A DNA stretch of 64,000 nt. It comes from Nematopogon swammerdamellus (Eukaryota; Arthropoda; Insecta; Lepidoptera; Adelidae). A program made the position numbers and the translations under genes. Positions within the stretch are counted from its first letter, which is position 1; every line of letters starts with the position of its first letter. Below, in pieces: positions 43,886-54,722 of this stretch. The stretch is taken from positions 23,219,349-23,283,348 of the forward strand of contig OX336339.1 of assembly GCA_946902875.1 (NCBI GenBank). The letters run 5' to 3'. Below the pieces are notes generated by a model that saw only the letters and a list, made by a program, of their open reading frames with translations, ran no database searches and was not told the origin of the DNA.

Positions 43886-44644
43886 CTTATGGATTTATTG
43901 ACCTTCATGTTTCGGAGTAATCACCTCCGACAGCGCGTGTGACAGACACTGGATAATAAGGGTCCCTGCTAGCATTGCTGATTACCGAACCCTATAAATG
44001 GAGAACTAGAGAAAACGTTTGTAGCACAACAAAAATAAGTAATTTTTTTAATACTTTCATAAATTATTTCTCTTTTGTATCTGATTTGTAAAGTGCCTTT
44101 TATAATCGGCCGCCGACATACTCTTTGGCCTGCATGCACCGTTATCATGATAATATCCCGACTCGACATCACTATTCAAAGAGTCTCCTTGAAAGAATAT
44201 ACTATAAATCCCGCTTGACTGTGCTCTTCACGATGCATTTGCCCTCGAACCGTTAAAAATCTAGGCGATTATATTAAAATGCTGCTATGCTGCCGCATTT
44301 TTACCCGACTACAACGAAGCCAAAAGGAAGGGCTATGAGTTAAGCGCTAATAGTATTGATGTATTTACGTACGCATGCGACTATGGTTCCACGCACAGCC
44401 TAAAATACCTTGGACTTGATAAGAAAGAGGGTAATTTAATTATTCTCACTGGGGTAAGTACCCATATTATTTTTTATTCATTTCGGGCCCTTATCTTATT
44501 GCCATCAATAAAAATAAAAATACATATACAAACATCAACAAGAGGGGTATCATTGTATAGAGTTTTCAAAAAAGTGCTGCGCATTCGTTTAGAACTAAAA
44601 AGAAGTATGTAAAAAAAAAAGTAATCTGAAGAAAATTCTTGTAA

Positions 44645-45005
44645 GACCCGACTAAGAAAATAAAAGGAAATAAGGAAAATTCTTAAAGAGCATTCGAAAA
44701 TTATGTAGGTAGTCGGGCGTGTGGAAAGATTCGAATAGAAACGTCGGTCGAAACGGCTATATGTAAATAGTTTGTGTTTTCCGATTAGTCCAGTGTAGCC
44801 GGGACGATCAAAGGGGGGAAGCACTGACATGGCACTTAGTTCAACCGGTGTGATGCATGGGCTGACATCACGGACGTCGTAGGTGATGTAGCCAACCGTG
44901 TCAGTTTCCATAAAAAAAAAGACAGGGAGACCGATTTAATAATTTTTTACTGTCTTTTAAGATCAAAATTCCTTGTTTCCTTAGTTTTTCGTAGTCGGGT
45001 TTTAA
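44645..45005. mobile_element. Foldback P with nested SINE-C
   Basis: The arms 'gacccgactaagaaaataaa' and, inverted, 'ccttagtttttcgtagtcgg' belong to foldback P. The centre is split by a 5'-truncated SINE-C (44739-44922) with its A-run. Confidence 0.65.
44739..44922 (+). repeat. SINE-C, 5'-truncated, inside foldback P
   Basis: 'aaacgtcggtcgaaacggct' to 'gccaaccgtgtcagtttcca' with nine A. The head with A box and 5S-like part is missing. Confidence 0.75.
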
Positions 45006-45084
45006 ATTTCACTGCAATATTAATATTTCCGAAAAGACAGCGTACGAGATGGATTATTTGTAAGGAGGCAGCGCGAGGGAGCTA

Positions 45085-45178
45085 CGCGTCTACTGCACCA
45101 AGGTTCACCAAGGTGTTGTGGGTTAACATCCCGGGTGTTGCAGGCGATGTAGCCAACCGTGTTAGTTTCAATAAAAAA
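45085..45178 (+). repeat. SINE-C 3' fragment
   Basis: 'ggtgttgtgggttaacatcc' and 'gatgtagccaaccgtgttag' with an A-run. Confidence 0.65.
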
Positions 45179-46060
45179 AATATTATTTCATATTGAATAA
45201 AAAATACCTTGTTACGATTTGTCGGCATGCTACAGACATAACATTGTTTAATTTGGTTAAGTTTTGTTTAATTATTTATTATAGAGATGCTGAATAGTTT
45301 AAGATTTGGTAGTTATAATATAATATATTATGTTCGTTTTGTTTTTGTAAATACTTTGTTCTTTGTGTTTGCTGTAAATATTAATATTTATATACATAAT
45401 ATCTTTAGGGGTCAGGCTTAAAATGTGTGTTTTCTCGATTATGGTGAGAATTAAGCTGTGCCTGATACCCATATACCAAACGTTTATAACTATTTTTATA
45501 TAATTTATTTATTTCATGTATCTCTAATCTTTTATTATTTTATTTCCCGTATTTATGAATAAAATTGTTTTGAATTTGAATTTGAGTAAACAATGTAATA
45601 GGAACATAAACTTATTTATTTATATTTTATTCTATAAGCACTTTTATTTTACATCCCCGGAAGTTAGTACTCCTTCTAGGTATTGTTTGCCCTGTAGGCT
45701 GCTATCTACCTCCCAGATTGTCCGCCGAGGGAGGGAGGCACACCGCCGCCGCCGCGCCCCGCCGCCGCCGCGCCGCCACCGCTCACCGCCGCTATATTAT
45801 GAACACTCCCCAGTTTTATCTTCTTTACGAAAAATATGCAAATTCTCTTAAAATATTAACAATTCAAATTCCGAACAGGTATATTGTAAAGTATTAAACC
45901 GCCTTACCTCAGCGGTGTTGCAGTGCCTACGTAGTACATGTAATTGTACCTATGTACACATATAGCCGTGTGCTCCTGGGACTAATGATGCGCGTCTGAA
46001 GCGATACGAGCGTAGGATTTAACTTGGCTCATTATAGTGCTATGAAAACAATAATAAAAA
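45179..46060. other. AT-rich spacer with GC-rich block
   Basis: 45720-45790 contains (CCG)n-type text ('caccgccgccgccgcgcccc'). Otherwise AT-rich. No gene is supported. Confidence 0.4.
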
Positions 46061-46064
46061 CAAT

Positions 46065-46255
46065 TAGCTTTTTTTTTTTATGTAATCCGGTATGGGTGGC
46101 TGAGTCGGAGGGGCCAAAGCACATGCTCCGACCAGCCAATATCACCTCCGAGAAGGTAGGTGCCATACCGGAGACTTCCCTGGATTGCTGGCTATACTGG
46201 ACTAGAGGAAAACACAACCGAGGTTGCTTGCGGCCATCTTACATCCAGTACGGTG
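46065..46255 (-). mobile_element. SINE-E copy
   Basis: A T-run, then 'atgtaatccggtatgggtgg' to 'cttacatccagtacggtgg'. The 5' part of the element is missing. Confidence 0.75.
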
Positions 46256-46404
46256 GCTTCCTTACTTATTATCTCTTTCAAATGATATTCCACAGTACAT
46301 GTTAATGTTGTTTTTTTTTTATTGACCAAACTGACTTTCTAAATTAAAATACAATATTATGTAGTTATTGACAGTCGATATATATGCGCGCTTTCAAGAT
46401 CTTT

Positions 46405-46692
46405 TTTTTTTTATGTAATCCGGTATGGATTGCTGAGTCGGAGGGGCCAAAGCGCATGCTCCGACCAGACAATATCACCTGCGAGAAGGTAGATGCCATC
46501 CCTGAGACTTCCCTGGATTGCTGGCTATACTGGACTAGAGGAGAACACAGCCGAGGCTGCTATGCGGCATCTTACATCCAGTACGGTGGTACCAACCCAG
46601 TCGGCTACAATTTGAGCCTACCACCTAGTAAGGGACGAAGGAAGGGACCTACAGTTTTACACCGGTTCCGAACGGTGAAGCAGCAGGTGTAG
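46405..46692 (-). mobile_element. SINE-E copy, longest
   Basis: A T-run at 46405-46414, 'gtaatccggtatggattgct', then the body 'gtggtaccaacccagtcggc' to 'gacctacagttttacaccgg' and 'gaagcagcaggtgt'. Part of the body ('ggtggtaccaaccc', 'ctaccacctagtaagg', 'gggacctacagttt') is shared with inverted SINE-C. Confidence 0.78.
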
Positions 46693-46732
46693 GTATGCAC
46701 GTAAATTTTTTTCGTCAGAAAAAACTCATTGT

Positions 46733-46807
46733 TTCACGCCGACCGGATTCGAACCTCGGACCTCTCGCATGAGAAGCCGATGCCCAAACCACTCGGCCAC
46801 CCGCCGC
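46733..46807 (-). repeat. tRNA-like sequence, probably SINE-derived
   Basis: On the minus strand GGTGGCCGAGTGG (A box, Ser/Leu-like) is followed about 40 bp later by a perfect B box GGTTCGAATCC (46745-46755). The T stem and anticodon stem do not pair properly, so it is not a working tRNA gene. It lies some 40 bp upstream of the SINE-E sense strand and may be a related head. 'ccacccgccgctt' is doubled next to it. Confidence 0.5.
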
Positions 46808-47253
46808 TTCCACTCTGCCACCCGCCGCTTATCTCTATCATCATTATATCATAGATCTATCAGTATGAATAATTTCAAGTTTCTACGTTACCTAAAACTT
46901 TCCATAAAAATAAAAAAAAACCTACTTAGTTTTCGAAAAAAAAAACCTCTGTGACGGACGGACAAGGGAGTGATCAAGTGTCGAAAGGCGGACTTAAAGC
47001 CTAAAGGCATTACGTGCCTACCATTCATGTCTGGGGTTGCAGGTAAGGTTAACATAAGGTTAAGGGAATTAGGCAAATAGGATTTCCCAGTCGACTGAAT
47101 TTGCTTACCATCACGGGATTCCTCGTTGAATATTATGTAAGCTTCAAAAAAAGCTCAGTGAACTGTTTGAATTGAAAACTATACAACTGAATTTTAATGG
47201 CGATTATGTCGAAAAATATGAGTTATAGAAAAAAATATTTAGCTTTTTTTGAA

Positions 47254-47356
47254 GGGAAGCACTGACATGACACCTACTTCACCCGTTGTTATGGGCCGAC
47301 ATCACGGATGTTGTAGGTGATGTAGCCAACCGTGTCAGTTCCATAAAAAAAAAAAA
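47254..47356 (+). repeat. SINE-C 3' fragment
   Basis: 'gaagggaagcactgacatga' to 'gccaaccgtgtcagttccat' with an A-run. Confidence 0.72.
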
Positions 47357-47535
47357 AGATTCCCTCTGCTGTAAGCAAATTCCGTCGAACTGGAACACCG
47401 CTATAGATTTAACACACAAATAAATCATTACATACATACTTACATTAATACTACAAATACATCAAAACAGTGGAAATTATTTATTAACAAAGAAACAAAT
47501 AAGGCTAAAACAGTATATAAATGCTTATATTTAGA

Positions 47536-47924
47536 TTTTTTTTTTTTTTTTTATGGAACCTGACACGGTTGGCTACATCACCTACAACATCCGTGATGTC
47601 AGCCCATAACACAGGGTGAACTAGGTGCCATGTCAGTGCTTCCCTTCATTTCATGTCGGCTACACTAAACTGGACGGAAAACACGAACTATTTACATAGC
47701 CGTTTCGACCGACGTTTCGTTCAGTGCGGTGGTACCAACCCGGCCGGGATAAACCCTACCACCTAGTAAGGTAAGAAGGGAAGGGACCTACAGTTTAACG
47801 TGGAATCCGAACCACGGTCAGCCTCCAACGGTCGAGCGGTCACCCATCCAAACACTGACCGCGCTCAGCGTTGCTTAATAACAGTTGACTAACCAACCGC
47901 GCCACTGAGCTACCGAGGCTGACG
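47536..47924 (-). mobile_element. SINE-C, full copy, inverted
   Basis: A T-run at 47536-47552, 'atggaacctgacacggttgg', the body, 'ggaatccgaaccacgg' (B-box complement), the 5S-like part and 'ccactgagctaccgaggctg' (A-box complement). It joins a RepD-type segment at 47925-48000 as does the copy at 15164. Confidence 0.85.
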
Positions 47925-48049
47925 AATTTTCTTATCCCTTAGTCGACTTTTACGACATGCGACGGGGAGAGATGCAGTGGGGCTATTCTTTTTAAGTACT
48001 AGATTATATAGTATTAGATTAAATATTTTCGATTATTTACAAGCTCAAT

Positions 48050-48385
48050 ATGAGAATATTATTAATTAAATTCATACTTTCAGCGGTAGAACAAAGAATT
48101 GAAGGCCACACCGAAGTCAAGCTGAATGAGAGTAATAAGATTTTTATTTCGCGAACTCAAAAGAAAGTTGCCACCGACGTTGAAGGCAATACATTTGAGG
48201 CTGAAGGGGGTAGCGAGGAGGAACTTTTTACAAAAACTTCTAATACTTTTTCTTTATTGTACTTTTGGGATCATTCACATCTGCATAATTTTGCCGAAAT
48301 TATGCTAGAGGGATCTAGGGAGGCACTTACAAATTATGTAAATAAAAATGTTAATTTGAGGAAAAACGTTAGCTTCAAGTTTTAA
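48050..48385 (+). CDS. Unrecognised 111-codon open frame, possible exon
   Basis: The frame is outside any repeat family defined here. Its composition is protein-like (EGHTEVKLNESNKIF; FEAEGGSEEELF) and 'actttcag' at about 48077 could be a 3' splice site opening an exon. No domain was recognised. It may be a host terminal exon, a worn transposon fragment or chance. Not supported beyond the open frame and composition. Confidence 0.22.
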   Translation: MRILLIKFILSAVEQRIEGHTEVKLNESNKIFISRTQKKVATDVEGNTFEAEGGSEEELFTKTSNTFSLLYFWDHSHLHNFAEIMLEGSREALTNYVNKNVNLRKNVSFKF

Positions 48386-48539
48386 GACGGTCAGTTGGGT
48401 GCGCGCTGAAAGCCCAGTGCGCTAGCGTCATGTCTTCGTGAAGTTTTGATGGTTTCGTGCGCGTACAACGTACGACCGATCTGCATCTTCATATTACACT
48501 AGAAATAAAAAAAATACTCTCCTTTTGCATTGCAACATT

Positions 48540-48645
48540 GTACCTGTCAGGCCGGCATGGCATTTGCAACCCCCGCATGCGGCCGAATGTCCATGGGCGT
48601 CGCTAGACACCTTATGGGTGCCTCGGCGCCACATAACGCGCTTTC
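48540..48645 (-). repeat. RepN copy
   Basis: 'acctgtcaggccggcatggc', 'cggccgaatgtccatgggcg' and 'gcctcggcgccacataa'. Confidence 0.65.
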
Positions 48646-48761
48646 TATAATAGTTTTTTTATAAAACAACGTTTTTCAGTGTGTAATTATTTATTTTTCA
48701 CAGTTTCAGGGAACATGTAATTTTGTAAGTACGGATATAAGGCTGCATATTATGACGTTAG

Positions 48762-49215
48762 AAAAACTATTTAAAAAAATATAAAAACTGCCTTCAAAAA
48801 TGTATGAAAAAAAAATCGAACCCTAGAGTTGAAGGCGGTGCTAAAGAAGGCTTCATCCACTCATGTTTTCTTTCGTGCATAATTTTTGCTTGCTTTAGCA
48901 CCGCCTTCAACACTAGGGTTCGATTTTTTTTATTTCATACATTTTTGAAGGCGGTTTTTATATTTTTTTAAATAGTTTTTTTATTTCACATTTTTTTTTA
49001 GTAATTTTTTGGTATTAATGTACTTGGCGGAATCGCTTTCCAATCCGATCTTGACCAAATTGAAATGGGACCACACGAGAAGCACCAGCTTTCAAATAAA
49101 AAAAGAATCATCAAAATCGGTTCACCCAGTCGAAAGTTCTGAGGTAACAAACATAAAAAAAATAAAAATACAGTCGAATTGAGAACCTCCTCATTTTTTT
49201 TTTGTCGGTTAAAAA
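48762..49215. mobile_element. RepK-foldback H composite
   Basis: The foldback (48762-48980) has arms 'aactatttaaaaaaatataa' and 'ctgccttcaaaaatgtatga', with a centre around 'cgaaccctagagttgaaggc'. RepK (49005-49215) is inverted and ends 'tttttttttgtcggttaaaa'. Same composite as 53265-53704. Confidence 0.7.
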
Positions 49216-49339
49216 GAGCAGGATAGGGCGATAGAGAATCGGCGAGAGAACGAAAGGGATAGACGCACTCGATAATTTATTACAACATAAGTCTCAAAGT
49301 TTAAGTAATTATTTTTTACAGGGAAAATAATGGTTATTT

Positions 49340-49455
49340 TTAACCCCCGACGCAAAAGGAGGGGTGTTATAAGTTTCACGCCTCCGTCTGTCTGTGTGTC
49401 TGTCTGCATTATAGCTCCAGAACGGATGGGTCGATTTGGATTCGTTTTTTTAATT
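49340..49455 (+). repeat. RepJ variant
   Basis: 'acccccgacgcaaaaggagg', 'ggtgttataagtttcacg', 'tagctccagaacggatgggt'. Confidence 0.55.
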
Positions 49456-50340
49456 AGAAAGCTAAACTGTTTATTACACTAAATAAATATAATTTTTTAT
49501 ATTTGTAGGTAAATTATATTTGATAGGTAGTTTTAGTTTATTTAATAATTTTAATTTAATTGCTTGTAAATGTTTAGATAATTAAATGTATTTTTGAACA
49601 TAAAATAAATTACAATATTTATTATATTCCCAACAAAACCATTCCGTTGCATCGAGGTTACAACGCGTAGGTGCCTATTTTATCAAAATTATCCGGAATC
49701 GAACTTCCATTATTGTCGTTAAGAAGTCATCAAAGGAATCCCAAGCAACTCGACAATATGTTTATTTCAGATACTGTTCCAGCACTTGTAGGTATATCAG
49801 TATAGAGACGCCATTAAATTACACTCGGTGCGTCGCATAGAGACGAGAAGGCGTAGAGAGAGCCTAACAAAATTGTCAGATGGGCAAACACAATAATTGT
49901 CAGTGACACAATTATTGTGTTTGGAAACCATAATGGTTACATTATTATATGTACTTACTGTCGGACTGAATGCTAAATGTTAAATGTTATAACATATATG
50001 ACGTAACAGAGTGCATTGTACCTACTGTCTATGGATGAAAGAAGAAAAGATTTTTTTTATTGTTATACATAATAGAGCACTTTAAAAAATGATCCCTGTT
50101 TCCGAAAATAGGATTCCCAGAGCTATGGGAAACAAGGTCTCTCATCCGGTCGTTCACTTACACTTATCTGCCTACTGTACATTACATAAGATTGCAGCTT
50201 CGTTCCGTTGTTTGTAATAGTTAGTATGTTTGATGATAAATAAAGAATAAACTAAAAAAACACTAATTATTTTACCTGGCAGTAAATAATGTACATCGAG
50301 CTTTAGAAAGAGAAAATCCGGTTGTAGAGCGTCGTCTCTG
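49456..50340. other. AT-rich spacer with one short hairpin
   Basis: A perfect 16-bp inverted repeat (49885-49900 with 49908-49923, arm 'caaacacaataattgt') lies here. No gene. Confidence 0.5.
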
Positions 50341-51090
50341 TCGCACAGAGACGTGAGAGTTCGTGCGACAGAGGGTACTGTACGTTTACTCTCACAATGG
50401 TTCTTTCCTACAATGTATTGTGGGCACTTTTATATAATCGAAAAACTCATTATGATCAACAAGGCTAGGTCGTGTGTTTTAAATGTGTTTAACATTTGTT
50501 TAATCATAAAAGTGACAGATTTTCAAAATGCAATTACAGTTTATTCGCGTGCTCGATGTCATGTTCTCTCTTTGCCGCCGCTCGTACGGTCTCCCCGACG
50601 CGACACTCGTTACATCTGCGAGTTTACTGCCGTCAGCGATGGGGTGGGGCGGAGGCGCGGGGGCGGCGGCGGCGCCTCCGCCGCGAAGCGTGGAGGCCGA
50701 CACGCGACGAACGCACGCGCCGCGCTGCGTCACATTTTTTTCCGGGCGAACTCGAAACCCATTTTCCCGATACGATCTCTAAACAAGCGCCTCTTCAGTT
50801 AATCACGACGCCTCTCCCATTTCCATAATGTTTCCTTTATCCGGCTAAGGAAGTCGACGCCCCAACTCGGCTAAAGGTTCCCAGAAGGTGGACGGAGCCG
50901 GGGTTAGTTTAGAGTTTGTTGGGCGAAATTTGTATACATCCCGACCCGCCCTGACGTAGGCCTGAAAAGTTTCACGATAAGTCTGAGGGGGTACAGTTCC
51001 AGAATATTCAATGTTTGTTTACCTGCTGAAACAGCGGGAAGTTACGCGCAAGTCTTCGCGCTCCTCCCCCGCCGCCCCGTGATAATATAT
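50341..51090. other. Single-copy stretch with GC-rich core
   Basis: The core 50570-50730 is very GC-rich with overlapping frames in several phases, none with a domain. It is followed by 'ttttccgggcgaactcgaaa' and 'gcctgaaaagtttcacgata', which occur once. Possible promoter or regulatory DNA; not testable here. Confidence 0.3.
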
Positions 51091-51110
51091 TCACACACAC
51101 ACACACACAC
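51091..51110. repeat. (CA)n microsatellite
   Basis: About ten CA units following 'atattcacacac'. Confidence 0.85.
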
Positions 51111-51154
51111 AATGAACCTAGTTCACACTGCATTACTCAAGAAGCAAAGTATTT

Positions 51155-51425
51155 TTTACCCGACTGCGCGTAGCAAAAAGGAGGGTAATCTTTTTCGAGT
51201 GTATGTATGTATGTAGCCTGCCTGTATCCTAAACGGCTTAAAGTAATGGATAATGACATATGAGGTGTCGCTATAGATTCGTTTTAAATTGTGGAATGTG
51301 CTGAAAATCAGAAAATTCTAAATAGCGGCCGTCAGGCACCATCTTGTCAAACTTTTAAAATAGTTTTTCTTCAACCCCCATCGAGTGGGATATCATTGTC
51401 AAGAGATCGAAAAGGCGATTTAAAA
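51155..51425 (+). repeat. RepL copy
   Basis: 'tacccgactgcgcgtagcaa', 'gtgtatgtatgtatgtagcc', 'tagcggccgtcaggcaccat' and 'aatagtttttcttcaaccc'. Confidence 0.65.
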
Positions 51426-51434
51426 AAAATTTAT

Positions 51435-51612
51435 AAAACCCGACTGAAAAAAAAAATTAAGGAAATAACAAGGAAAGATCAGTAGTAAAATACAGTTGTT
51501 ACAAAATACAGTTAAGTCGGGCGTTTAGTAGGATTAGAATAGACAAATACCCCGACTACAGCATTTTCTTCTGATCTTTCCTAGTTATTTCCTTCATTTA
51601 TTTTGCAGTGGT
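51435..51612. mobile_element. Foldback element P
   Basis: The arms 'aacccgactgaaaaaaaaaa' / 'taaggaaataacaaggaaag' and, inverted, 'gatctttcctagttatttcc'. Centre with 'gaatagacaaataccccgac'. Confidence 0.65.
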
Positions 51613-51689
51613 TTTTTTTTCAAAGTCAAGTTCAAGTTCAAATTTTTCTATGAATTTAGCGGTTGCAAGATGAAATAAAATAATTTTCC

Positions 51690-52000
51690 CAGTTAATGTA
51701 TTCCACAAATGTGGCATGCACCGTCATCAGAAGCGCAGCATAAAAGTCAATCGCAGCGTTAAATTTTCCCCTGTAACACAATTGGTGCTCGTTTCACGGA
51801 TAATCGAACTCTATCGATTCGCATATCCAACCAGCCGACATTTCACGCGCCGCGCACCGCAGCCCGCGCGCCGCACACCGCGGCCCGCGCGCCGCTACCG
51901 CCTCGTGCAACCGCGCGCGATAAAATAAAAAAAGAGATTATTAACGCCGTTAATACAACTGCGGGCTACTAAATGAGAAAGAATGGCCACTGTGCCCTTT
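51690..52000. other. Single-copy stretch with GC-rich tandem
   Basis: 51848-51905 has about three ~22-bp units of 'cgcgccgc..caccgc.gcccg' type. The sides ('caatcgcagcgttaaatttt') occur once and are non-coding. Confidence 0.35.
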
Positions 52001-52570
52001 TACTAAGCGGCTGGCTATAGCGACCCCGCAATGGTACTCGCTGCTCGTACGTGGGGCCTACTGACATTTATGCTCAACTGCCTCTCGACTCCATATCCGA
52101 CTCGTAAATGGGTCGTCCCTTACAAAGTACAGTTGTAGTTGTAAGAACATGGAGATAGAAGATTGTGGTACGAGTCTATCGAGATCTCTATGATACACAT
52201 TTCAACCTAAATTTACGTGTAAACGTTTCAACTGTACTCCAAGCACTGGCGAGACCGCATAGCAAGAAATCGCGTCGCGGGGTGGCCGGCTGGTGGAAGA
52301 CGGCCTCTGATCGCTGTTCTGTGAAGGAGAGGAACAAAAAAACGGAACTCTTTTAAAATCACTAGCAAATTTACACAGAAGATGTATAAAAAGATATACA
52401 GTCTTCATTTGTATCACGCATTTAAAATCGCGTGTTTAACTCGAAAGTGTCAAACTCTAAAGTTAACTGCGAGACATTTTAAACTTAACATTTCACATTT
52501 ATTTCACAGCGTGCTACGTGAAACGTTAAATAATGTGTTAAATGACTTAAAAACTATATAGAATACTTTT
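52001..52570. other. Unassigned DNA
   Basis: A 63-codon frame at 52165-52356 and its minus shadow have no recognised domain. Nothing else was seen. Confidence 0.35.
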
Positions 52571-52571
52571 C

Positions 52572-52745
52572 TATGTAATAAGGTATGGGTGGCTGAGACA
52601 GAGAGACCAGAGCACATGCTCTGACCAGCCAGGATCACCTCCGAGAAGGTAGATGCCATAGGTAGACTCTCCTTTTGGATTGCTGGCTGTACTGGACTAT
52701 AGGAGAACACAACCGAGGCTGCTATGCGGCCATCTAGCATCCTTC
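52572..52745 (-). repeat. SINE-E fragment, diverged
   Basis: 'atgtaataaggtatgggtgg', 'ggatcacctccgagaaggta', 'ggattgctggctgtactgga'. Confidence 0.65.
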
Positions 52746-53154
52746 TTACTAGTCCAGCTATCCAAAGATTAATCTCCAGTATGGGACCTACTTTGTATTG
52801 TATTGTTTATTGATCATGCATATGGCAGCATGAGTGCACTCGAATTAGTCACGATTTGTTCTATCCGGTTCGATTACACCCACGAAGAAGAACCGGCAAG
52901 AAACTGGGCAGGATACTTTATTTATTCATACATATTGTGACAAGTATTTTAGTGACTAGCCACATAATTAACAAGATTATCAATTTTACTGGCAGTTTCT
53001 GACTACAAGGACTTATTAATTGTATTAAGTGTACCAGGTGTAAAGAGCCTTCGTCAAACTATGATAGGTAATTACGTAAAAAAAAAAAAGAATGAATAAT
53101 AATAATATTTAAATATTAAGATACCTAATTGAAGTATCAAGCTGTCAATGAATG

Positions 53155-53985
53155 AATAATAAATCTGTAAGGGATGGTGATAGAGTAAGTTACTTTGTTT
53201 TATGAGATACTGCGTTTGTAGACTCTATGTAGGTATGATACTAAAACTATATTGACCATTTTTAACCGACTTCAAAAAAGGAGGACGTTCTATGTTCGGC
53301 TGTATGTTTTTTTTTATGTATGTTCAGCAATATCTTCCCCAATTATGAACCGATTTCGATGATTCTTTTTGTGTTCGGTTCAGTCTAGCTCCAAGGTGGT
53401 CCCATTTTTTTTTGGTCAAGATCGGATTGGAAAGCGAGGCGGAATCGCGAGGCCGAAGGCCGAGCGATTCCGCCGAGTACATTAATAGCAAATAAAAATT
53501 ACTAAAAAAACTGTGCAATAAAAGACTATTTAAAAAAATATAAAAACCGCCTTCAAAAATGTATGAAATAAAAAAATAAAAATCGAACCCTAGAGTTGAA
53601 GGCGGTGGTGCTAAAGCAAGCAAAAATAACCGACCGCCTTCAACTCTAGGGTTCGATTTTAATTTTTTTATTTCATACATTTTTGAAGGCGGTTTTTATA
53701 TTTTTTTATTAGGAATCTTTTCTGTATGTATGTATGCATGTATGTTCCTCCATAACTCTTAAACCGATCATCCGAATTCAATGAAACTTAGTAGAAGCAC
53801 ATTTAACTACACGTGACACAGGATAGGCTAAATAAGATCAGTTCCGGTTACGCTAAGATGTGGCTCTCATACAAACCGAATTGTTCCGCGCGCCGAAATA
53901 AAGGTACGCTAGCGGGCTTACTTACTTACTTTCTTCTTATTTCACGCTAGCGAAGCCTCGGGCAAAAGCTAGTGCGTTAATAAAA
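53155..53985 (-). repeat. RepF copy split by RepK-foldback H
   Basis: RepF blocks 'aaatctgtaagggatggtga' (53161) and 'ttcctccataactcttaaac' to 'ctcgggcaaaagctagt' (53743-53974) are interrupted by 53265-53704. Confidence 0.72.
53265..53704. mobile_element. RepK-foldback H composite inside RepF
   Basis: It starts 'aaccgacttcaaaaaaggag' and ends with the foldback (53520-53704, arms 'gactatttaaaaaaatataa', centre 'accctagagttgaaggcggt'). RepK contains an exact 11-bp inverted repeat (53438-53448, 53464-53474) around 'gaggccgaaggccga', a motif also found in the 24.7-kb array unit. Confidence 0.72.
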
Positions 53986-53994
53986 TTGAATATA

Positions 53995-54078
53995 ACCTTC
54001 TCGGAGTTGATATTGGCTGGTCGGAGCATGTGCTTTGACCCCTCTGACTCATCCACCCACGCCATGATTACAATAAAA
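53995..54078 (+). repeat. SINE-E fragment
   Basis: 'gatattggctggtcggagca' and 'atccacccacgccatgatta' on the plus strand; sense opposite to the other copies. Confidence 0.6.
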
Positions 54079-54367
54079 CTATCCTTATAGATACTAGCTG
54101 CTAGAACATGACATTCCTATAGTAGGTACTTATAATAGAAGTAACATGTCATAGAAGTAGTATAGTATAGGAGTTTGTGATAGGAGTCGACAAGCTCAAT
54201 ACAATATGGGTTATAGTCGCGGCAGGTGACACAATAGATGAAGGGGTGCGATCTATTGTGTAACTTCACGCTATTACTCGCATACTTATACAATTACATG
54301 CACACTGTTACATGTAGGTAGATGGTCAGCGTTAATGACATGCAGTAACATCTGAATATATATATTT

Positions 54368-54722
54368 TAGGGTTCCGTATCCGTCGTACGGGACCCTATT
54401 ACTAAGCCTACGCCGCCGTCTGTCTGTCCGTCTGTCCGAGGGCTGTCAGCATCTCTTGAACCGTAATAGTTAGCCCGTTGATATTTTCAGAGTATGTGTT
54501 ATTTATTATGGACGATATAACAACAAATAATAAAAATAGGAAAAAGTAAAAAAAAAAAACACGGGGGTCCCCATAGAAGAAACTAAAATGTGTATGCGCG
54601 CCATCTACCGAAAAGAGTATTAAGCATTTTAACTAATACATAGATGGCGCGAGTGGCGCTGACCATGACATGGCGATACGGAACCCTCGGTGCGCGAGTT
54701 CGACTCGCACTTGACCGGTTTT
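54368..54722 (+). repeat. RepA copy
   Basis: 'agggttccgtatccgtcgta', a GTCT/GTCC tract, 'catctcttgaaccgtaatag', 'accatgacatggcgatacgg' and 'cgcacttgaccggttttt'. Confidence 0.75.

Noticed and set aside
46733..46807. Functional tRNA gene
   Set aside because: The boxes are good but T and anticodon stems do not pair; SINE-derived more likely.
50353..50828. Overlapping frames of 77-149 codons
   Set aside because: All phases are open over a GC-rich core, which is a composition effect; no domain.
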